Assembly: GCF_050947335.1 (NCBI RefSeq)
Contig: NC_134984.1
Location: 10,087,926-10,151,925, forward strand
Source of the DNA: Megachile rotundata
Taxonomy: Eukaryota > Arthropoda > Insecta > Hymenoptera > Megachilidae
Length of the DNA stretch: 64,000 nt
Direction of reading: 5' to 3'
Part shown: positions 38,216 to 50,112 of the stretch, piece after piece
Layout: each line of letters begins with the position of its first letter
Numbering within the stretch: the first letter of the stretch is position 1
Program-made: the position numbers and the translations under genes
The notes under the pieces: generated by a model
The model's input: only the letters and a program-made list of their open reading frames with translations
Databases searched by the model: none
What the model was told of the DNA's origin: nothing

Positions 38216-39780
38216 AAGAGCAATGACTAAATGCAACTGGCAATAACTTTCTTATGATCAGATTTATCAGAAATAAAATCCACATTACGTCACATTACAC
38301 AGAACGTCATTAGTATATTCTGATTAGCATCACGCGTTACCAATTTTGATTCATCAATTTTTATGTATTGGTACATACAACTCTATATGACGTCATATTT
38401 GAGCTTTTCATCTGGCAATTTTACTGATCTTCTAACCCTTCTTCTTTTATGATAATAAAATGATATAAGAGGAGGTTAGAAAAGACGGTGCAAAAATGAT
38501 GTCAAAATGCAACTGTCTAACGACCTCCCTTTGAACTACCAAGATGACGTAAACGAAATTCAGAGAAATTGGCAAAAAGACAAGAATGTCCAAACAGGTA
38601 GCAACTGATCGCCTTCCTCTAGACTATTAGATTAATATCAAAAGAGTATAAGAAAGGATCTCTACAAAGTTAAAAGTATCCAAATATAACCAACAGTAAT
38701 TACCTAATGATCCCTCTTCTGCAACATCAAATCAATGTCGAAGTAGTTTAGATAAATCAAACTCAAATGTAACTGACAGCTATTGCCTGATGACCTTTTC
38801 AAACATCAGAATTCAGGTGTAATTAGTGGTAAATTCTAAATTCTAAATTCTCATAACCTTCTGAAACATCGAATCGATGCTACAAAAGTTTAGGAGAATC
38901 AAAATTGGATGCATCTGACAATAACTGCCGATGACCTTTTGAACCATTAGAATTCGAATGTAGCTAATGGTAAATCTCTAATAACCTTCTGGAACATTAA
39001 ATTGTCAAAGAAGTTTAACAAAGTCACATTAAAATGTAACTGATGATAACTTCCTGGTAACCTTCTAATCACATCGATTTGAATTAAGTCTTTGAAAGTC
39101 GAATTGAGAACTAATGACAACTGTTTGATGACGTTTTGAACATCAGAACAAAGTCAAAAAATCTGAAAGAAGTTTCAGAAAATCGAACACAGATGTAACT
39201 TTCAATAATTCTGCAATTCTTCTGGTCTTCAGATGGACATCAAAGATGTTTAGTAAAGTCAAATTCAGATGTAACTGGCAGCACTTCCTGTTGACTTAGT
39301 CCTCACATCAATATCAAAGAAATTTAAAGAAATCAAATCCAACTGTAACTGGCGATAACTCTCTGATGACATGGTCCTCACACCTCTCTAAACTCTGTTG
39401 AGAAGTTTCACTTCTAATTTTAAAACAAACTTCTAATTTTACCTCAATATAACAAAGAGAACCAAGATTAAAATTCCTTACGCAGCAATGGAGTCAAGTG
39501 ACCCCCTCGCTGATTGTACCATGTCTCATCTCTCCGGAGGCTAGCTAGTGCTATCTAAAACATCAAACTGGTAATAAGCGAAAGCTTGGATACAGCAGAG
39601 CGATAAGTCCTGAAATGCTCAACTAAATAATAAAATGATGACATGGTCCCCGTGTGGATGTTAAAGACGTTTAAGAAAATCGAATTCAATAGTAACTGGC
39701 TACCCAGATAATCTGATTGATGTCAAAGAAGCTTAGAAAAATCAAATTTCAGTAATCAGAAAGTTGTCTGATGAGCTTCT
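38216..39780. repeat. Old, highly diverged satellite
   Basis: Units of roughly 75-140 bp share the core TGTAACTGGCAATAACTTCC followed by TGATGACCTT and AAGAAGTTTAGAAAAATCAAA. At least ten cores can be traced, near 38230, 38505, 38592, 38690, 38765, 38905, 39033, 39191, 39270, 39340 and 39690. Divergence is far greater than in the other arrays. Confidence 0.65.
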
Positions 39781-40790
39781 TAAACCAAGTAGATCCAACA
39801 AGTGAACTCCACGATAATGTGCGTACACAAGAAAGCGAAGAACCTAGGATATGACAGGGTGAAAATGCGAAAAAGGCAGTTCGGAAAGAGACAAGTGTGG
39901 TGAAAGAAGGTGAAACGCGTTAGCAAAGAGGAGAAAAGAAGGATCGTCGGAATCGGGTGAAAGAGGGGAAAAGACTGTGGAAAAAAGGCAGGTGGGTTCG
40001 TCGAGAGGACGAAAGGGGAAAGGAAGAGAGAGTAGCCACGAGAGAGGGATATGGTACAGCGAGTGGCGTGCATTCTCGCGCACACGCTGCCTCCCCTCTA
40101 GCGTGAACATTCGCGTGCACGTGCAAAAACGTATCGTGCACGTGTGCGTGTACAAAGTAGGTCCACGAGAGCGGAGGAGAAGGCGAACGAATATCGCCGT
40201 CCCCTCGCGAACGGTGCGACCAATCCGCGCGTAGAGCGAGCTGCGTGAAGGCGGAACGCGGCCTCTTCGCGTATATCTGCGTATTTATTATTCAGTTTGC
40301 AAATACCTGGCAAAAATGATCTCTCTCCGCAGCGGCTGGATGTGCCTCGGTCTTTCAAACCGGCCCGTATCGGCCGGGAGGTGGAGCCAGAAGGTTGGAG
40401 CAGACCACCGACAACATATCGCCCGTTAATTTGTTAGAAACGCCAACGGCACGGACGATTGCACCGTGGTACGCAACCGTGTACTTAGTGCTAGAGATAC
40501 TGGACGACTGGTATTCCCCGCAATCAGCTACTTTGGTCTTGTTAGGAAAGTGGATGGAAAAATTTCATCACATGCACGGAATATTCGATGTTTTTTACTC
40601 TTATCGGATGTACACTTCGGGACTGTGGAGGATTGCTTGGCATTAGAGAGTTGAAAAGGGAACTTGCGGTTTGAAGATAATCGCCTTTCATTTTGAAAGC
40701 TGCGAGATGGGAATTTAGAAGATTTCTGCTTTAACCATTTGTGGTTTATATATTTTTTCATTGAGTATTGAATTCTGATTTTGATAGAAA
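39781..40790. other. CpG-rich patch without a recognised gene
   Basis: 39900-40640 is GC- and CpG-rich, purine-rich on the plus strand at 39900-40060. Several overlapping frames of 62-103 codons on both strands result. The plus frame at 40395-40646 opens at TTG, not ATG, and looks only faintly protein-like. I do not call a gene. Confidence 0.35.
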
Positions 40791-40799
40791 GATTGAGTT

Positions 40800-41095
40800 A
40801 TCCAAGCTTTATAAGGCTTTTTGAAAGTCTGAACTTTCAAAGTCTAAATTACCGAATCCACAATTTCCCAAATCCCTAAATCTTTAATTTCACAAACGGA
40901 ATTATCAAATCCTCAACTCTCTGTATTCTCAAACTACCGAATTTCTAACTTTGCAAATAACAAAATCCCCAAATCTCCAAACCTCTAAATTCCCAAATCA
41001 CCAAATCCCTAAATCCCCAAATCCTCAAATACCCAAATCCCTAAACTCCCAAATTCCCAAATCTCTGAATCCACAAATCTCCATATTCTCAAACG
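40800..41095. repeat. C-biased degenerate repeat
   Basis: CCCAAATCCCTAAATC-like words of about 8 bp, in the C-rich orientation of the dispersed word family. Confidence 0.65.
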
Positions 41096-41834
41096 AAGTT
41101 CACAATTCTTCGAAAAGTAACTGCAAATAAAAAAAATTGACATTTACTGTTTAGAGGAAACCCAAAATAATTTCTTCGAAAAGCTCAGTAAATACCACTA
41201 GATAATGTCGCAAATAAATTTCTAGTCGTAACAGTTACTTTTACTCCCTAACAGCCGTAATGCTTCGGTAAAATTAAGACTTACTTCGCGTAAAAAGAAA
41301 AACGGCGTCGCTGCTTGAACTATCTTTTCAGAGATAAAGACACTTTTATTTAACTTACATCAATTGAAATTTATAAACACCTATTTTCTGGTCAGCAAGT
41401 TCAGAAAATATTGCGTACTTATTTTTGTAACCCTTTCGGAAATGGGTATATCTTTATATAGGACGTAACCGTTCACATATATGGCCAAAAGTCTGAAGAG
41501 GTTAAAGTAGTTTTCTTGAAGTCTATGTTGATTTTTATCAAGGTTAAATATTAACGTATTTATTAATTTTTTATTTATCGCTTCTTTATTCATTTTTCAA
41601 TTTCAAGGTAAGAGTGCACCTAGGTAGATTTAGCATCGACATTTTAGTATATTATTAAATCTGGAGTCGCGAAGTATACGGCGATAAAAAGTCATGAATA
41701 AAGGAAGTTTATGAAGCGCTATATTAAAGTATGTCTGACCACAAATGTCACCTTTCACTATGGCAGTCAACTACAATGAATTCATAATCTAGATTCACGA
41801 AACCCGTCAGAGTCTTAGATTTCTTACAATTAGT
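41096..41834. other. AT-rich unique sequence
   Basis: Nothing recognisable except CACTATGGCAGTCAA near 41757, related to the dispersed motif at 19.6, 21.5 and 37.2 kb. Confidence 0.45.
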
Positions 41835-41838
41835 TTAA

Positions 41839-42563
41839 CCCTTTGCTCTTCAAACTCACATCCACCACTTGGCTTTACACAATAATTTGAAATGAAAATT
41901 TTTCAGCTGTGTCTATAGTTTTACGTGTAATGTATAAACACAGTGTAGCAGACAATATGGCGCCCAGTAATAAAATAACAACTTCAAAAGAATTTATCGA
42001 ATTTTTCTAGTTAAGGTGAAGTGGAGTAAGTTCGTAAACGGAGCAAGTGCGTATACAATCTATTTTTATTACAATATGAGCGAAATTTCTCCATTTAGTA
42101 TGTTTGTTTTCTTGTTTTGTTTCACTATATCCCCTTTTATATTTCAGCTAAGAGTACTTGTTTGCAGTATAGAGTACTTGCATAATGCAGTAAAAAGCAT
42201 TTTATAGCAGATTTGTTAATAATTCTGCTCTTGTTCCATTGCACATGAAATAAAGTTTCAAAGTATTTAACTTCAAGTTACACTCTTACCCCATTTTCGG
42301 GGAAAGTGCAGAGTAGTTGACATTTTAAACAATTTCCTATCAAAATCAAAATGTACCAGGAAAATTAAGGTCCTAGTTAATATTAATTAAATAGTAGTAA
42401 TTGTGCAAAGCGTTCGATATCGACAGCGTTAAGTATTTACATAGCAGACTGAAAATACTTACGTTTAAATACCAACTTCACAAAAACCAGTCTGCACTCA
42501 CCCCACTTCACCTTAGGTTTAAAATTGCTACCTGTCAGCAAAAGTACCTTCGAGTACAAAAGG
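41839..42563. mobile_element. TTAA-target MITE interrupted by a TA-MITE
   Basis: The left end CCCTTTGCTCTTCAAACTC follows TTAA at 41835-41838. The right end, read as its complement, is CCTTTTGTACTCGAAGG and precedes TTAA at 42564-42567. Subtracting the nested 500-bp MITE and one TA leaves 223 bp, close to the 240-bp element at 30989 whose ends (CCTTTGCACTCC) are similar. Interpreted as a relative of that element into which TA-MITE copy 4 later inserted. Confidence 0.6.
42014..42513 (-). mobile_element. TA-flanked 500-bp MITE, copy 4
   Basis: 500 bp between TA at 42012-42013 and 42514-42515, in the same orientation as copy 3. Ends are AGGTGAAGTGGAGTAAGT and CTCACCCCACTTCACCT. Very close to copy 3 along its whole length, suggesting recent spread. 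Confidence 0.95.
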
Positions 42564-42567
42564 TTAA

Positions 42568-43916
42568 ATTACAGAAATTATTAATAAGTTTCTATCAAAC
42601 AGTACATAAACCTTCACGAAGATAAATAATTATTCTACAAACAAGCTCACGTATTATCTAACACTACGTGTTTATTTTTACAATGTACTTTCAAAATGAG
42701 TGGTCATTAAACGTTCATAAATCACTAGTTAAATTGACGTGTTTAATCAATCATCAAGCGAATCGTCCGTAAATTGTATAATTAGCAGACGAATGAAACA
42801 ACTAAGTTCGAGGTCGTTTCGATGAAGACATCAATGCGAATTTTTTTCGAAGGTTCACCGAAGACAATGGAGAGTGAGACTCCGATAGTCCGGTAACAAC
42901 GGGACTCGAACAGTAGCGAATTATTCCGCGACTCTGAAGCATCGAACAACGCTCCTGTAAACGGTTTCAGCTGCTTCGATAGACCTCTGCTGCATTTGAA
43001 TGCGATCGATATTGAAATTATAGTAGAAGACAATTGTAACCTCGGTACATACTTTCACGCGTGCGAGCAGTTACTTCGACATAAATAAAAATTATTAAAA
43101 TTGTAATACTCCGTCAATTCATATTCAAGCTTAATTTTTGGTTGTGCGATTCAGGTTGCACTTTTATAATTGTGTAATGAACGATATTAAAGTTTGTAGA
43201 ATAATTATTATAGGGTAATGTAGTCTTATTGTTATTTAGACGTATAAGTAATCGTAAGTAATAATAGTTTAAAAATTTGAGAATTTGTGAATTTGAAATT
43301 TTAAAAATTTAGAAATGTAAGAATATTAGAATTCGACTTCTCTGTAGATTTAATAAAAATTGTCAAAATTCCTCCATAAATACCTCACCGAACAGATTAT
43401 TCCTCTCCATTATATACCCCATTACAAATCCAATAAAGTCACTAATTTTTCACATACTTCGCTATTCTAAATACGCCGTACTCTGTCTGTCGGCGTCGTC
43501 CATCAAAAGATACAAACTAAATGAACATTAATTACGTGACAAAATGTCGAAAGCCAGTTCCGTAAAGCAGTGGCAGGCATGCTTCGTTGAAATGAGTCTC
43601 TCGCGCGAATTTTTCTATGAACATTACCCAAGACAACGTACATATTCCGACATTGTACGTTAACGCGATGCGTCTAGTACGCTGGCATTGTATTCCATCA
43701 TAATAGATTCACGATCGTAGGATAATCAAACGAACTGTAAAAAGGAGTCGGTTATATTCCCCGCACGGCGTCGATGTTGATAAGGCGTACAACCAAGTGA
43801 TTCATTTCCCTAATATGTCTATGCGTCGAATGTCAATTGGGAATACCGTTTACGCTACGAGGTAGGGATGGTCGATACAATATCGATTCATCGACGTAGA
43901 TTTTTTGTATTTTTTT
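42568..43916. other. Unique sequence, partly CpG-rich
   Basis: 42780-43060 and 43470-43870 have raised CpG. The minus frame 42782-43033 begins at TTG and is unrecognised. 43260-43330 holds a short G-type low-complexity stretch. Confidence 0.4.
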
Positions 43917-43920
43917 TTAA

Positions 43921-44137
43921 CACTAGAACTACCGACATTAAGTGCTCGTTTATTGAAGTATGAAAAATAAAATGAAAAGGGAAATAAATAAATACTAAAG
44001 CATCAAGTAACATACAGAACTAGTTTTTACCTCAACAAAATATGATGGACATTTCCATAAACTCAGGATAATAAAATTTTGTAATATAAAATGAGAAATC
44101 TAAAACCAGTCATTTTGACTGGTTGGTAGTTCCAGTG
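43921..44137. mobile_element. 217-bp TTAA-target MITE
   Basis: The ends CACTAGAACTACC and GGTAGTTCCAGTG are inverted repeats with one mismatch, flanked by TTAA at 43917-43920 and 44138-44141. A subterminal hairpin with arms AACCAGTCA and TGACTGGTT lies at 44104-44124. This matches piggyBac-like MITE architecture. The interior is AT-rich and non-coding. Confidence 0.88.
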
Positions 44138-44209
44138 TTAAATCCAATTTTGATGTTTTGCACGAATAATTTACTGGCCTGATGTTTTCCATGCGTAACA
44201 AGTTTGTTA

Positions 44210-44835
44210 AGAAATTGGATATTGGAAATTATAAATTACAAATTAGAAAATTGGAAGATTGAAGAATTGAAGAATTGAAGAATTGAAGAATTGAAGAATT
44301 GAAAAATTGAAAAATTGAAAAATGGAAAAATGGAAAAATGGAAGAACTGAAGAATTGAAATATTATAAAATTAAAGAATTCAAGGATTGAAGGATTGATG
44401 AATTAAGGAAACCATGAATTGAAAAATTGAAAAATTGAAAAATTGAAGAATGGAAGAAACGAAGAACTGAAGAATTGACATATTATAAAATTGAAGAATT
44501 CCAGGATTGAAGGATTGATGAATTAAGGAAACCATGAATTGAAGAATTGAAGAATTGAAAAATTGAAAAATTGAAGAAACGAAGAACTGAAGAATTGAAA
44601 TATTATAAAATTGAAGAATTCAAGGATTGAAGGATTGATGAATTAAGGAAACCATGAATTGAAGAATTGAAAAATGGAAGAAACGAAGAACTGAAGAATT
44701 GACATATTATAAAATTGAAGAATTCAAGGATTGAAGGATTGATGAATTAAAGAAACCATGAATTGAAGAACTGAAAAATTGAAAAATCGAAAAATGGAAG
44801 AATTGAAAAATTAGAAAACTAGAAAATTCAGCAAC
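44210..44835. repeat. 8-10-bp repeat with 120-bp higher-order blocks
   Basis: The base words are GAAGAATT and GAAAAATT. A block starting GAAGAACTGAAGAATTGA and including ATATTATAAAATT and GGAAACCATGAATTGAA recurs at 44341, 44461, 44581 and 44685 (spacings 120, 120, 104). G/A-rich on this strand. Confidence 0.9.
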
Positions 44836-45940
44836 TTGAAATATAGAAAATAACTTTTCTTCTAATACAATACATCGATATTATATAGGTATATCGATAT
44901 TACTCCCATATAGATGGGTGTCGACACATACCTGTACCCATCGACACATGATATCAATATTTTCACGGTACATCACCCACGTCACCAAAATTTCCCTCGA
45001 TCACACGGAAACGTCGTCTCCTTGAATTTCGTTCTCGCAGGGAAAGTAAAATTGCGTCGGCACACGCGTTGAACCGTGAAAAAAGGAGTATCGTCGTTCC
45101 CCGTCGATGCAAAACGCTATAGTATCGCAGTTTTCCTTCGGCTGTCTGCATTTGCTCTTGCCATGGTCATTTACACCTTCCTCGCGTGTTCCTTGCACGC
45201 CATAACATTTCCGTACGCCACGATATCATCTCCTTTCTTCTGTTCGCCTTGCAGGTTCTTTGAAGTTCGCCAGTACTTCCTGATCTTAAATACTTGAGGA
45301 AATAGCGATTTGATCGGCCCTCGGGTTCCTTCTTTCTTGGAAGCAGTCTGCGAAGGTAGCCAGTTTATCGGATAAACTGTGAAATGCAATCTTCTTGTAT
45401 GTTAAAGATGCTTGCCCAGATGGGAGAACAAGGATCGATGATTTTTTCGCTGCGTTTTCATCACGGAACGCGGCTAGTGGTGCGATCCGGCACTGGTCAG
45501 ACCAGCACCGAATTTATTTGAGACTCACAGTGCTACCGATCGAATTTTTTGAATAAATCTTATTGAGATCACTGAAAGAGAGATTAACTTGTGATTAAAT
45601 TAATGAGGGACGAAAAACAGAAAGAAACGTGAGGTGTGAAAACGAGGAAAATTAAAATTATTTTTTGTGAACATACATGTAACCTACATCATTGAAATGA
45701 GATTATTTCACGAATCTTAGATAGGTAATAAATATACAGCAATTTATTACTAGAAAATATAGAATTAACATACGTATATATGAAATTAACATAGATATAG
45801 GTATATGTATGTGCATGTAAAATTAACGCTGTGAGCCATACATACATATGTACACATATGGGTCGCTTACATTTTCGTATGAATCCATCACCCATGTTGC
45901 TAAGGATTTATTCATTATACTAATAGCAACTATTTGGCTC
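44836..45940. other. Unique sequence with a CpG-rich patch
   Basis: 44960-45500 is CpG-richer. Overlapping 62-73-codon frames exist on both strands, none recognised. The rest is AT-rich. Confidence 0.4.
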
Positions 45941-46035
45941 TATGAAAACTACGAAAATTATGAAAATTATGAAAATTATGAAAATTATGAAAACTACGAA
46001 AACTATAAAAACTATAAAAACTATGAAAATTATGA
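45941..46035. repeat. 9-bp tandem repeat
   Basis: About ten units of TATGAAAAC/TATGAAAAT. Being divisible by 3, it reads as an Asn-Tyr-Glu tripeptide run in one frame, which I consider incidental. Confidence 0.9.
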
Positions 46036-47145
46036 ACCAAGAAAAGTAACAAACTATTGCGAAAATATTTGATAAAAACGTATTAAAAACAAGAATACCT
46101 AACAAAATTTTCAACAGCTTCAATATGGCAACCAGCGAGTTGAATTACTTTGATAGATATTCGAATAATTTGATAATCTAACGTCAAGATCCGCCATATT
46201 ACCATAATTCGGAAATGATTGTTATATAAAAATTGTTGTTAGAAATTATTGTTACATAAAAATTAAAAAATACTGAAATGTAGGCAAACTCATACAGGAC
46301 ATAAGATATCCACCATTACCCAACGCAATATAAATTATACATACATGTGTAAGCGTGTATTATACATGCATGAGTTCACGCATGCCTATCATTATGTGTG
46401 TATACGCAGTTGATTTTATACCTCGATAAAGTTTGTACCATGATTAAAATATGTTTGCACCTTCTATAAATGGAAGCGTAAAAATCGTACAAAAATAAAG
46501 TTGATACTTTTTGTTGATATGGTATGTATCTGTATTCTGATAGAATATTTTGTAGTATTTTAAAAGAATATTCTGAGGCAAGTACAATGACTTATGGTTG
46601 AAGGTATTTCAAGGTCTATGATAAATCGTTATGTTATTGTTTGAGGTTTTCCCACAAATCAAAATCTAAACAAGACAAGATCGACGAAGAGTATAAGAAT
46701 GAATCATAATGAAAATTTCAATAATAAATTTGCTAACTGGTAATTTATAAGGAATAATAACAGGTATTCATATTACTGTTTGGTTATATCATGTTATAAT
46801 AGTAGGACATATTATATTAATATTTGGTAAATGTAATATTAGAAGCAATGTGCATGTAAAATTTGAGGTTAGGAATAATCAGGAATGCAAAAGTGGTCGA
46901 CATGTTTCATAAATTAAATCATTTTTCATTGCTACTGATTTTTTAGGGTTTTGAGTATCATTTTGTTATATGTTATTGTGATATACTGTGCAATACTGTT
47001 TTATTATTATATATTTAGGTTTACTATCTTGCTATAGATGTGCTACTAAATTATTAGGTTATTTAACCATTTTACAGTTAATCTTGCGTTATTACGTTAG
47101 TGTTATTATTAAGTCAGTATACAATTATAGTACATACTTACTATT
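46036..47145. other. AT-rich sequence without a recognisable gene
   Basis: Nothing recognisable. CATACATG/TATACATGCATG words near 46340 are simple AT-rich sequence. Confidence 0.5.
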
Positions 47146-47640
47146 TTACTATTTTACAATTTTACTACTTTATTATTTTTCCATTTTGCTCTGTTGCTAT
47201 TTTGCTATTTTGCTATTTTACTATTTTACTATTTTTCTATTTTACTATTTTGCTACTTTACTATTTTGCTATTTTACTATTTTACTATTTTGCTATATTA
47301 TTATTTTAGTATTTTACTATTTTTCTATTTTGCTGTTTTGCTATTTTGTTATTTTTCTATTTTGCTATTTTATTATTTTACTATTTTGCTATTTTGTTAT
47401 TTTGCTATTTTTCTATTTTGCTGTTTTGCTATTTTGTTATTTTTCTATTTTGCTATTTTATTATTTTACTATTTTACTCTTTTACTATTTTACTATTTTG
47501 CTACTTTACTATTCTACTATTTTGCTACTTTACTATTCTACTATTTTGTTATTTTACTATTTTACTATTTTATTATTCCATTGTTTCACTATTTTACCAT
47601 TTCACTATTTCGCTACATAACTATTCCTCTCTTTCACTAA
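47146..47640. repeat. 8-bp pyrimidine-rich repeat
   Basis: About 60 units of TATTTTAC or TATTTTGC. Because 8 and 3 share no factor, all three plus frames translate to the same 8-residue hydrophobic cycle (LLFYYFTI-like) for 69-210 codons. This explains the overlapping open frames without any gene. Confidence 0.95.
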
Positions 47641-48880
47641 CTCAACATACTGCACGATCATGTTACTATACTACTATTTCAGTATATCACTACCATTATA
47701 TCTATTATACTACTATTCCATTAAGATATTACACAATTATTCTACTCTTCGATTATTTTACTATTTTACCTTCATTACTATTCTAATATCTTATTTTCCT
47801 ATTTAAATAACATTTTTTTCTATCTTTCTCTTACTGTGCTATTTAAGTGACCAAACTTTTGAACTTGTTAAGAAAGTATTACAATTTATAATGTCCTTAA
47901 ATGTATATAAAAAATAATTTTAATCAATTCTAATTTCAATCGAATAATTTTAATCATTCAATAATGTTTCAAAAATTTCAAGGTTTCCACTTAAAGATTC
48001 AAATAGATTACTGTACCAATTTTTCCAAAATTTACATCATTTTAAAATATTGTGATGGTATATAAAGAATATCCAAATATAATTATTACCTATTATTTTC
48101 GGTAAATATTTAATATTATGCTTCAAAACAGACCTTACTTAACATCTTAAAACATCCAACATTTAAAAATCTAAGTGTGTAAAGATTTATAAACGCTTAC
48201 GTTGTTATGTGTCCAATAACAAAATCATTTACCTTACACAGACTATCAAATACCATATAATATGCTATTATGCAGAGTGATTCGTAAGTCTACAAAAATA
48301 TTCTTTCGGTTCGATGACCAACTATGTAAAAGTACCGTGTTGCTTTTAAATTTTATCAATGCATCTAAAATAAAGTAACAATTCGTTCACACGTAGCAAC
48401 GATGTTAACTGAGTACCTGACAGTGGAGCTACAAGCGTGACGAATTAAAAAGCATAACCACTGATGTATATCTCTCGATAACGATTCGCGTCGCTAAATG
48501 ACTTCGATAAATCATCCACAATCAATACCTCCATGAAAATACCATGACTTGGTGAAACGACCATGGTCCATCCGTTGTTCACAGATTTCTTTTTATAAAT
48601 TCCGCTGTAGAGGTGTACGAATTATTATCCTAAATGGCAAATGTGATGTTGAAAAAAGTTTTATTAATAAATTTATATTATGTAAATTGTAATTGGTAAG
48701 TGGATTTTACCGCTTTCGAGGGCAATTAATATTTTACTGGGTAATTACGTTATTATAGTCTTAATGAAACAGATAATTAATAGGAGGTAATTTTGCACTA
48801 TTGTCTTCTAATGAAATTAACTTCAAATTTTCTAATTTAAAAATTTTTTAATTTTCAAAGCCACAAGGTTTACAAATTTT
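47641..48880. other. AT-rich sequence without a recognisable gene
   Basis: The first 150 bp is a decayed continuation of the 8-bp repeat. After that I see nothing recognisable; a few CpG words lie near 48420-48560. Confidence 0.5.
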
Positions 48881-48929
48881 CAAATAAATTACTGCATTTT
48901 AAAATCTCCAAATTCCCTAAGTCAATAGT

Positions 48930-49430
48930 TTTCAAATTTCCAAGTTTCTCAATTTCCAAATTTCCGAATTTCCAAATTTGCAAATCTCCAAATTTCCAAA
49001 TTTCCAAATTTCCAAATTTCTAAATTTCTAAATTTCTAAATTTTCAAATTTCAAATTTCAAATTTCAAATTTCCAAATTTCCAAATTTCTAAATTTCCAA
49101 ATTTCCAAATTTCCAAATTTCCAAATTTCTAAATTTCTTAATTCCCTAATTTCCAAATTTCCAAATTTCCAAATTTCTAAATTTCCAAATTTCCAAATTT
49201 CCAAATTTCCAAATTTCCAAATTTCTAAATTTCTTAATTCCCTAATTTCCAAATTTCCAAATTTCCAAATTTCCAAATTTCTAAATTTCTAAATTTCCAA
49301 ATTTCCAAATTTCCAAATTTCTAAATTTCTAAATTTCTAAATTTCTTAATTCCCTAATTTCCAAATTTCCAAATTTCTTAATTCCCTAATTTCCAAATTT
49401 CCAAACTTCCAATTTTCAAATTTACAAATT
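48930..49430. repeat. 8-bp AAATTTCC repeat
   Basis: About 60 units of AAATTTCC with AAATTTCT variants. The variant word TTCTTAATTCCCTAATTTCC marks higher-order blocks near 49135, 49230, 49345 and 49375. C exceeds G strongly. Confidence 0.95.
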
Positions 49431-49570
49431 GTCAAATTTTTAAATGTCTAACTTTCAAATTCCTGTATTCAAAAATCCTCAAATTATTATATCTATGTAC
49501 TTCTATTTCAAAATTTCTAAAAACCCAAATTACTAAAACCACAGATTTCCAAGATTCTAAATTTCAAGTT

Positions 49571-50112
49571 TCTGAATCATCAAATTTCAAACACCCAGAT
49601 ACTCAACGGCCACTTAACTATACTTGACACGTGAGCTCAACAAAATTTTCTAAATCATTAAGTTTCAAGCATTCAAATACTCAACTGCCACTTAAGTGCG
49701 TGTAATATGTTACCTCAACAAAAAGTTTCTAAAATCAAATATCAAACATTCAAATATTCAACGTTCACTTAACTATACTTGATACCTGAGCACAACAAAA
49801 ATTTTCTAAATCAAATTTGAAGCTTGCAAACACTGAATAGGCACTTAAATATACCTAACACGTGACTTCAACAAAAAGTTTCTCAATCATAAAGTTTCAA
49901 ACATTCTAATACTCAACGTTCACTTAACTATACTTGATACCTGAGTTCAACAAAAATTTTCTAAATCAAATTTCAAGCTTGCAAATACTGAATAGGCACT
50001 TGAATATACCTGACACGTGACCTCAACAAAAAGTTTCTCAATCATAAAATTTCAAACACCCATACATTTAAGAGTCACTTAAACATACTTCAGATGTAAT
50101 TTCAACAAAATC
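49571..50112. repeat. 78-bp tandem repeat with a dimeric higher-order form
   Basis: Seven units share the plan TTTCTAAATCA...CAAACATTC...CACTTAACTATACTTGA...CTCAACAAAA. Units 3-6 alternate between two types (with GCTTGCAAA...GAATAGGCACTT, and with CAAACATTC...CAACGTTCACTT), giving a roughly 155-bp dimer repeated twice. Confidence 0.85.

Noticed and set aside
44210..44835. CRISPR array
   Set aside because: Repeated blocks are contiguous variants of one another with no unique spacers. The same holds for all other arrays here.
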